Source: Idiomarina loihiensis
GTDB lineage: Bacteria; Pseudomonadota; Gammaproteobacteria; Enterobacterales; Alteromonadaceae
Direction: 5' to 3'
Assembly (NCBI RefSeq): GCF_024584785.1
Contig: NZ_CP074112.1
Span: 930,001-994,000, forward strand
Length of the DNA: 64,000 bases
Shown: positions 38,174 to 44,700 of the stretch, piece after piece
How positions within the stretch are numbered: position 1 is the stretch's first letter
How the letters are laid out: each line of letters opens with the position of its first letter
Translations under genes and position numbers: made by a program
The notes under the pieces: model-generated
What the model was told of the DNA's origin: nothing
The model's database searches: none
Seen by the model: the letters and a program-made list of their open reading frames with translations, nothing else

Positions 38174-38776
38174 CTAGACCGGATATTTCGCTCGTTTGTG
38201 GTGCAGAGCTTGAAAAACATCAGCAAAGGTATTTACTTGTGGATACAGCCTTACCGATTCTCCCGTCGCCGCCATGATGTGCAGCGAGGTAATCACTCCA
38301 GAAAAAGTCTGGGCGTCGGCATCACCGACCCACAGTACATCGCGTCCTGATGCTTGCATCGTGGCAGCTAGATCGCCGATGCGTGCGCTGGCTAAATCTT
38401 GCGGCTGAATCACGGGCAACAAGTCAGCTGGTTGCATCACATAGCCTACTTGTAATTCGTGCCAAGGCAACTGTAATAAGTTTGCAATAGCTAGGGTTTG
38501 CCTGCTACGCAAATCGCTGCTCATGATAATACCACTCACCTGGTTATCGGTACCTAGCACTACTGCATACCGCGATGCCTGCTTGCTCAACAAAGCTTCA
38601 GCTTCGGGTAACAACAAAGACTCGTTAATTCGTAACACCGATGGCGCTTGCCACTGCTCAACCACAGCCGTTGCTGGCTGATGCCAATCTAGCACCGCCG
38701 GCGCTGCGTAAACTGCGGCTGGTAAAAATGTCGCGCTGGTGGCTGTAGCCCAGCGTAATGCATGAAAATCTGCCAT
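38174..38776 (-). CDS. CBS-domain protein
   Basis: A 200-residue soluble protein with two CBS-type units. The first is about VLRINESLLLPEAEALLSKQ to SGIIMSSDLRSRQTLA; the second is about QVGYVMQPADLLPVIQPQDL to DAQTFSGVITSLHIMAA. Such pairs bind adenine nucleotides or similar regulatory ligands. No fused effector domain is present. The ATG at 38776 has GAGG seven bases upstream and is preferred over the ATG 27 bases earlier. It lies between the FMN enzyme and a small exported protein, with its own terminator. Confidence 0.8.
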   Translation of the reverse strand: MADFHALRWATATSATFLPAAVYAAPAVLDWHQPATAVVEQWQAPSVLRINESLLLPEAEALLSKQASRYAVVLGTDNQVSGIIMSSDLRSRQTLAIANLLQLPWHELQVGYVMQPADLLPVIQPQDLASARIGDLAATMQASGRDVLWVGDADAQTFSGVITSLHIMAATGESVRLYPQVNTFADVFQALHHKRAKYPV

Positions 38777-38840
38777 AACTAACCTCGTTGCTGATAACAG
38801 CACTTATTGAATTGAATGTTTTTATGGTGCGAATAAAAAG

Positions 38841-39143
38841 TCAACCAACAACGGGCGGAGCTCTGGCTTTATAGGTTTGGTAGGTTTTTTGGTAGGTAGT
38901 AACAATGACAGGGGTAAGTTGAACTGCCCCAGTCGGGACCAGGGTTGGCCGAATAACGTTCGGTAACGCCGGGTCGGGCTCGTCTAACGACAGCAGCTCT
39001 TGATGAACACTGGTCGAATTAACATGGCTAGCAATGGCCTGAGACTCAAGTTGATAGCCGTCAGCGGTCTGTACTTGCGCATGTGGCGCAAACCAGAGCA
39101 AGCTCACGATGAGGGCTAAACTGAGTAATCGAATGGCGACCAT
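38841..39143 (-). CDS. small exported protein, function unknown
   Basis: A 100-residue protein beginning MVAIRLLSLALIVSLLWFAP, a signal peptide with cleavage near PHAQVQ. The mature part is short (about 75 residues), with no cysteine and a Thr/Val/Pro-rich second half. The ATG at 39143 has AGGA six bases upstream; the in-frame ATG 27 bases earlier is less likely. I do not recognise a family. It is the last host gene before the tRNA fragment that marks the prophage edge, and has no terminator of its own that I can see. Confidence 0.6.
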   Translation of the reverse strand: MVAIRLLSLALIVSLLWFAPHAQVQTADGYQLESQAIASHVNSTSVHQELLSLDEPDPALPNVIRPTLVPTGAVQLTPVIVTTYQKTYQTYKARAPPVVG

Positions 39144-39228
39144 GGGGTTCCTAAGTTGGACAAACTGCATCTTAACTTAAGATAAGGTCGATTGGATCAA
39201 TAAACAAGATATATTTCAAAAAAAGAAG

Positions 39229-39283
39229 TGGTGCCCGGGGCCGGACTTGAACCGGCACGCTGTTACCAGCGAGGGATTTTAAA
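39229..39283 (-). other. prophage attachment site: 3' fragment of tRNA-Leu(UAA)
   Basis: Read on the minus strand, these 55 bases run from the anticodon loop (TTTAAAA) through TCCCT, a class-II variable arm (CGCTG-GTAA-CAGCG), the T arm GCCGG-TTCAAGT-CCGGC and acceptor CCCGGGC-A to encoded CCA. This is the 3' half of a leucine tRNA with UAA anticodon. The 5' half is absent: upstream sequence is unrelated AT-rich DNA. A tRNA 3' fragment cut at the anticodon loop, with host genes on its 3' side and phage genes on the other, is what tyrosine-recombinase integration leaves. The full tRNA should be rebuilt at the other prophage end, outside the window. Confidence 0.8.
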
Positions 39284-39420
39284 CCATGCTGCACAATCAA
39301 TTAAAACAATGACTTGCGCATTTTATTTGGAAGATGTTTGCAAATAATTGACTTTTAATGTGTTGATATATAACGAGCCAGTAAGTCTATCTTCCATCAA
39401 TTTTAGCTTAAATTTTGAAC

Positions 39421-39446
39421 AAAAAAAGGCCGACCGAAGTCGGCAC
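39421..39446 (-). terminator. terminator of the phage late transcript
   Basis: Arms GCCGAC / GTCGGC (39429-39434, 39439-39444) with a 4-base loop that reads TTCG on the minus strand, an extra-stable C(UUCG)G hairpin, followed by seven T. It lies about 90 bases past the last late gene and separates the phage transcript from the attachment site and host genes. Confidence 0.92.
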
Positions 39447-39535
39447 TTTACTCTCGCAAAGGACGTGGCTCGCCCTGGTTAAATACTGCAGCTAAACGCC
39501 CTTTTGCGCAATCCTAAAAAGTTGTGCGAAATATC

Positions 39536-39880
39536 TTACACTGACGGCCAATGCGCATCATCCGTATAATTCACATCCAACAGGTCGCTACGCTCAAGAA
39601 GTAAGTTGCAGGCGCTTCGGTGTGCATTGATGCAATCAATGCAATCCTGGGCTTCTGCGGCGCTATAAATACCCAATGCGGCATTGATTTGGCCAATAGG
39701 GCTCCAGTGCTTTGTGATGCGCTTTTCGCACTCATCGCGCACGCCGGCATTGGCTCGCTCTAGTTCGTATTCCTTTTGACTATGCACGGCCTCAATCGCT
39801 TCGTCGTCCATGCCTAAGTTGCGCATATAGGCGATATCGGTGTTGGTATAGGTATTGCCTTGGTAGATGTAGGTAAACAT
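39536..39880 (-). CDS. probable tail-fibre assembly protein, last late gene
   Basis: A 114-residue acidic protein. The start is MFTYIYQGNTYTNTDIAYMR; a helical segment precedes HWSPIGQINAALGIYSAAEA and HRSACNLLLERSDLLD. The combination of a short N-terminal beta part and a helical 'W-P-Q-N-A-G-Y' style segment resembles small proteins coded behind phage tail fibres, often taken as fibre chaperones. I cannot name a family with certainty. GTGAGGAC gives a good ribosome site upstream of ATG at 39880. It lies directly behind the reverse-transcriptase remnant and ends before the late terminator. Confidence 0.6.
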   Translation of the reverse strand: MFTYIYQGNTYTNTDIAYMRNLGMDDEAIEAVHSQKEYELERANAGVRDECEKRITKHWSPIGQINAALGIYSAAEAQDCIDCINAHRSACNLLLERSDLLDVNYTDDAHWPSV

Positions 39881-39890
39881 GGTTATGTCC

Positions 39891-40154
39891 TCACAGTGTT
39901 AATTCAGGGTGTTCGCGCTTGAATACGGCCTTGCCTAATACAAGCCGGCGAATGGTGTATGACTCAGCGTGCTGCGCGTGGCCTAGCCAACTGGCAATGC
40001 GGCGCTGAATATCAGGGTGGTTGATTTCCCCGCGTGCGTACTGTTTGCGCATCTGCTCCATGCGTTTGGCCATGCGCTTCACTGACTCACGCCGTAGGCG
40101 TCGGTGTGTGGTCCACTTGCTGTTGCGATATGGGTTGTTGCTGCACGTTATACC
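39891..40154 (-). pseudogene. C-terminal remnant of a DGR reverse transcriptase
   Basis: The open frame begins after a TGA at 40155-40157 and ends at 39891 (88 codons; first plausible start GTG at 40082, 64 codons). It reads WTTHRRLRRESVKRMAKRME, then about 18 residues, then RRIASWLGHAQHAESYTIRR. From memory, the Bordetella phage BPP-1 Brt enzyme ends with WPTHKLLRKSSVKR and LQRFLASWSGHAQWAD in the same order and spacing. Diversity-generating-retroelement RTs share this tail. The fingers, palm (YxDD) and about 260 upstream residues are missing, so it cannot be active. It sits where a DGR RT is expected, behind the variable-region gene. A start-less frame with a weak ribosome site argues for a relic, although a short product from GTG cannot be excluded. 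Confidence 0.8.
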
Positions 40155-40168
40155 TCATTGTTCGTTAA

Positions 40169-40186
40169 GCTGCGCTCTCGCGCAGC
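40169..40186. promoter_or_regulatory. DGR target-site hairpin/cruciform downstream of the variable region
   Basis: A perfect 7-bp inverted repeat, GCTGCGC / GCGCAGC (40169-40175 and 40180-40186), encloses four bases that read GAGA on the coding (minus) strand. In characterised DGRs, such as BPP-1, a short perfect stem with a GRNA tetraloop lies just behind the variable region and aids target recognition during retrohoming. This one starts 23 bases after the stop codon of the variable protein. No T run follows, so it is not a normal terminator. Confidence 0.75.
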
Positions 40187-40209
40187 CCACAGGATTCAAG
40201 ACCAAGACA

Positions 40210-41766
40210 TCAAGCGACAAAAGCGGGGCGCAACCCGACGTAGCTGATCGTTTGCGAGCGCAAAAGGCCCAGATAGCGCGCGGCGAGGCCAGCACTGCTG
40301 CCACTGTACCAACCGCCGCCACGAAACGGGAAACGCTCGCCATAGTTACGTATGTAGAAATAGCCTTGCGGGCTGATTCCGGCGGGCTCAATCATAAGGC
40401 GCTTCATCAGCTCATTACTCACGTAAGCGCCAGAGGTCGCCATGCTCGACCATGGGTTGATTGAGTTGTACGCTTTGTTAGCGTCTGTATCAGGGTCTGC
40501 ATCGCCGTAGTTCGTCACTGCATCCGCCAATTTAGGCTCGCCAACATTGGAGCTTGTGCCAGTGCCAGTGCTTGGTGAATCGAAAAACGCCTGTTGCGCG
40601 ACCCAGTTGGCCTCGCCGAGGTCGAAGTCGTTATCTGGTGCGCAAATGACTTGGCCGCGCACGATTTTGAGCAAGTCCGTCCACTCCCACACATTACCAA
40701 CAAGGTCAGCAATGCCAAATGGTGAGCCGTCATGTCGCCATGCGTCGGGGCCAGAGCCGTTTAAGATGCGAGCAGTGCCAGAGGTATCACCCGCAATGCC
40801 ACCATCTTGGCGGCGGCCTACTTCATGCGTTGCATCGTGTGCACGGCCATAATTGGTGTTGCCGCGCGGTTGGTAGCCGTTCGCCATGCACCAAAGGGTG
40901 ATAGCAGCCCATTCGTGCTCGCTCTTTAAGTGCCAGCCTGGGCCATTGGCCATGCACGCCGCTTTGGCGTTGTCATAGTTTATGCTAGTGGTTGGGTCGA
41001 GTCCTGGTAATGACACGACTTGCCCGTTGTGTACGCGACCTTGGAAGCAGCCGATAAAGATTTCAGATTTTTCGACACCTCCTTTCAGGAATGCAGTGGC
41101 CACACCGGTGCCGAATGGGTTCCCGGCAAAGCCAAGGTCTTCGTAGCGGAACTTGTACACTGGGAACATGATGCTTGGGTCGCCATTAGCGTTGTACAGC
41201 ACCGTGTTCTTGCCTTGGGTAGCGAGCTCAACTTGCTTGCGCAGCGTGTCCGGAATGAAGTTCAAGCTGCTTAAGCCGGCTACCTTTTTAATGAGCGTTG
41301 AGTCAGTGCCTAAGACAGCTTTTAAGCGGGCGTTATCGACTAGGCTTGCGTCAGCTTCACCGACGGCTTTTGTCGCTGCGCTGCCAAGGCCCAGTTTGGT
41401 TCGCCATGCGGCCGCGTCAGCACTGCCCAAGGCTTCGGCTGAAAACTGGCTCACGCCCTGTAAAAATGTCTCGATGCTCTCACCGGCGGCACTGGTTGCG
41501 TCCGTGGCGGCATTGAGTGCATCCACGGCGGCATCAAACTCGGCAGCTGTCTTAGCGATGATAGCGCGACGGCCATTGTCGGTGACGTTTGGCCAAGGCT
41601 CCATCAACTCAATTTGCGTGGCGGTAGCGCGCTTGACCACTACGGGTAAATAGCCGGCTACGAATAGCAAGCTTAGCGGACGGATTAGCGACAGGTCATC
41701 GCCGGTGGTAACGTCAACAAACGCATTGTTGGCTGTGACGTTGATGGATGTTGCAGTCCAGTACAT
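40210..41766 (-). CDS. phage receptor-binding protein with FGE/C-type-lectin domain, DGR target
   Basis: A 518-residue protein. The N-terminal part (about 1-190, MYWTATSINVTANNAFVDVT) is fibre-like with Ala-rich helical linkers (DAAVDALNAATDATSAAGES). The C-terminal 300 residues form a formylglycine-generating-enzyme-like/C-type-lectin domain: WHLKSEHEWAAITLWCMANG, then SPFGIADLVGNVWEWTDLLK, then the end FPFRGGGWYSGSSAGLAARY and YVGLRPAFVA. This is the scaffold that most DGR variable proteins use to display diversified ligand-binding residues. It follows the J-like tip gene by three bases. It probably contacts the host receptor at the tail tip. The enzyme function of true FGE is not expected here. 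Confidence 0.85.
   Translation of the reverse strand: MYWTATSINVTANNAFVDVTTGDDLSLIRPLSLLFVAGYLPVVVKRATATQIELMEPWPNVTDNGRRAIIAKTAAEFDAAVDALNAATDATSAAGESIETFLQGVSQFSAEALGSADAAAWRTKLGLGSAATKAVGEADASLVDNARLKAVLGTDSTLIKKVAGLSSLNFIPDTLRKQVELATQGKNTVLYNANGDPSIMFPVYKFRYEDLGFAGNPFGTGVATAFLKGGVEKSEIFIGCFQGRVHNGQVVSLPGLDPTTSINYDNAKAACMANGPGWHLKSEHEWAAITLWCMANGYQPRGNTNYGRAHDATHEVGRRQDGGIAGDTSGTARILNGSGPDAWRHDGSPFGIADLVGNVWEWTDLLKIVRGQVICAPDNDFDLGEANWVAQQAFFDSPSTGTGTSSNVGEPKLADAVTNYGDADPDTDANKAYNSINPWSSMATSGAYVSNELMKRLMIEPAGISPQGYFYIRNYGERFPFRGGGWYSGSSAGLAARYLGLLRSQTISYVGLRPAFVA
40219..40323 (-). other. inferred DGR variable region (VR)
   Basis: Codons for about residues 482-516. The framework RGG-W--G---G--A--L--LRS-----VGLRPA is the conserved C-terminal lectin pattern. 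At places where templates normally carry AAC/AAT codons, the gene has other residues: Tyr487, Ser488, Ser490, Ser491, Tyr498, Gly500, Leu501, Gln505, Ser508, Tyr509. The end (GGGTTGCGCCCCGC) is GC-rich, like an initiation-of-mutagenic-homing site. The boundaries are inferred, because no template repeat is present in the window to align to. Confidence 0.65.
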
Positions 41767-41769
41767 GGT

Positions 41770-44700
41770 TTATGCCTCTTCGGTTATAAGTGATAAACGC
41801 TGATTGCCGTTCGGCAGCAATGGCGTGGTGTTATTAGTTACTTCGAGCCGGTAGGTTCGAGAGCTTGTTGTTTGTAGATTGTCGGTATAGGTAAAGCTGC
41901 CGTTTAGGCTCCAGCTTTCTATTTTTTCAGGGCCTTCCTGTATGCATCTGTATGAACCTGAGACTGCTTGCGTGGCCACGAGAATCTCTCCACCAGACGT
42001 GGCTCGATAGAGCTTAAGCGTTGCTGATGGGTTTGGCGGTGCTGGGTTCGGGCACAGGCCTGATGTTAGACCTGTTGAGCGTGACGCACTTAGTGAGCAT
42101 TTAATTTCAATGATGCCGCCGTTCGAGCCAAATGGCCCAACGGTAACGTCGGTGTTGCCGAGCTGTGATGATTGCACCGCGTTCTTGAGTGTGCCGGCAG
42201 TGATTGAGCCGCCGAAATAAGCTTGGCCGGTTGCGCTCAAGTACGTGATAGCGTTGGCTTTAGTGAGTCCGTCAAACTTCACCGTGCCGTTGCTGCTGTT
42301 GTAGGTGTAGGTGTTTTTTGGTCCGTACCACTCAATCAGGTCATTCGGTCCAAATGGCGTGGCCGTCGTAATCTTCATGTGGCTTGCGCCCACCATTTGG
42401 ATTTGCCCAGACATGATGACCGGAGCGTTGAGTGATGTGCCGGCAATGAGCTTATCGCCTGCAATGGTGTCCGTAGCAATAAGTGAGCCGTGGAGCATAA
42501 TTGCAGGCGCGACCCAGTTGCTACCATTGTATTGTCGGGCTTGTGAGTCAGTTCCATCCGTGCGAGTTTGCACGAATATATCCAGTGGCACAGGGGCTCG
42601 TCCGACAAGGGTGGTAAATCGGCTGTTGGCCGTTGCAGTTACCCAAGAGATTGAGCTATAGGTTTGGCCGTACATGCCCGCGCCCGGGAGGCCATTTGTA
42701 CCATCAGTGCCAACATGCTTAACAAATATACCTGTGACCGGCAATGTAGGCTGCGTCTGACTTTCGTAGAAAGTAACCCAAGTTTTACCAGTAGCATCAA
42801 AGCTTTGATTTGATCCAGATGAATCAGTTGCGTATATGGGCCAGATGCTTTGACCCGGAGAGCCGTCGTTACCGATGAACTGCACGAATGTTGCACTTAT
42901 TGGTAGTGTAGGTACTGCCCCAGTGTACTCGTAATAATTGATAAACTTACGAGTGCCTGCCGTCAGTGATTGGTTATTACCCGCAGCATCATCTGCGTAG
43001 ACAACAAGGACAGACACACCATTATTACCGTTATCGCCAACGTGTTTAACGAAAGTCGCTGTAACAGGCAATGTAGGCTGATTAACAGACTCATAGAAAG
43101 TAACCCAAGTTTTACCTGATGGGTTAAAAGATTGGTTAGCTCCAGTTTCTGTGTCTGCATATATAGGCCAGATGCTTTGAGCAGGTTGACCATCTTCACC
43201 AATAAAACGAACAAAATCAGCAGTAACAGGCAATGTAGGAGCAGTAGATGTATATTCGTAGTAATTAACAAACTTACGGCTTCCTTGAATAAACGATTGG
43301 TCTGTTCCAGAGCTATCCATTGCATAAATAACAGCTACTGAATTACCATCCTGACCACGAATATCATCAAGCGTATTCACCTGGTGGCCATCACCGAGAA
43401 TCAGTCGTGCTTTGATTGCCAGAACGCCGGCGGCAGCATCGAGCCAGAATAACGGGATGAAAGCCCCCTCGCTGTCCACATCACCAATACGAGTTTGACC
43501 GGCTATAAAGTCGAGTGAGCTTTCAAGGCCTGTGTTGCGGTTGAGCATGCCGCTAATGCGACCTGCGTTGTCGGTCAGCATTGAGCCGATAGCGGTGAGT
43601 TGGCCATCATCATCGACGAACGCCTGGGCCAGTTGTGACACGCGCGCATAGCTGCCATCTTCGGTTTGCACTTGCACGTTGCGTAACGCTTCAGCAAGTG
43701 GTGCTGTTATCCATGTGCCGCCGGCATCTTCGCAGGCTTCACGGGTTTCGTGACCCGTTGGTGAGTCGTTTAATTCGCAATATCCAATCCGGGCGTTGAG
43801 CAGGTCAAGCGCATTGGCTGTTGCTTTACGTGTGGCGTCGGTACCAGCGCCTAAGATTTGCGATTGCAGTGATATACGAGCCTGTGTGAGCGCAGCTTCA
43901 GCATTACTGATAGCGGTAAATGCTTGGTCTACGCGCGCCTCTAGTGCTTCAGCTTCTTGCGCAGTGACGGCCAGCAGTTTAAGCGTTTCATTGGCAAAGG
44001 CTGACAGCTCAGTACTTTGCGCCTGCAGGTCGCGTCGAGCGGATGCCAGGCTGATACGGGTATTGGCAAGCTCTTGACCTTGTAAGAATCCTTGATACGC
44101 CTCAAGCACGGCGGCAACCGCGTTTTCAGCATCAGCGATAGCATTTTGCGTGGTCGAAATCACCTGATTACGAATGCGGCCATTGGCGGTATCCACTTCA
44201 CTCATTGCTTGGTTTGCTGTTTGCGCAGCATCTTGCGCTTGACCCTCAACGTCATCAACACGGTTGTTAATCGTCTGCACGATTTGCGTAATAGTGCCCG
44301 TTTGGCCATCGATGAACACAGCGGCCGCGTTCGCTTTGGCAATGGTGCCATCTTCGGTCAGCGTCGTGTAAGTCGCCTTGATTTGTGCGTATGACTCAAT
44401 CGCGTCGAGGGTCTGCTCAACATTGCCGAACGTGACTGTATTCTCGTTGTAGTGCTCTGAGGTTACGCGCAGGTTAATTTGCGCCTCAAGGCCATCAATC
44501 GCGATGAACGCATCGTTGACGCGGTATTCGACTTGTTCAAGTTGCTGCATGGCCGCATCGGGCTTGCCGATGGTGAGCGACTTCACACGGAACTCATCCG
44601 CAGCGGATGCGCCAAGCTCAATGCGCATGCCGTTAATCATGCCGGCATAGGTTTCAAGACCTCGGAAGTCCACGTTGCGCACGACCAGCTCGCCGGCTTC

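Noticed and set aside
39229-39290. An intact tRNA-Leu gene
   Set aside because: Only the 3' half from the anticodon loop is present. The upstream bases cannot form the D arm, the 5' anticodon strand or the acceptor 5' strand.
40116-40139. AAC-rich stretch as a possible DGR template repeat
   Set aside because: The codons read like a template (several AAC/AGC), but the sequence does not align with the variable region; it is part of the RT remnant frame.
40021-40464. 147-codon plus-strand frame over the variable region and hairpin
   Set aside because: It is antisense to the fibre gene end and RT relic, has no ribosome site or family features, and cuts across two real minus-strand features.
42688-43341. 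Tandem repeats as a CRISPR array
   Set aside because: The units are 160-327 bp, in frame and protein-coding, with no short direct repeats or unique spacers. No CRISPR array was seen in the window.
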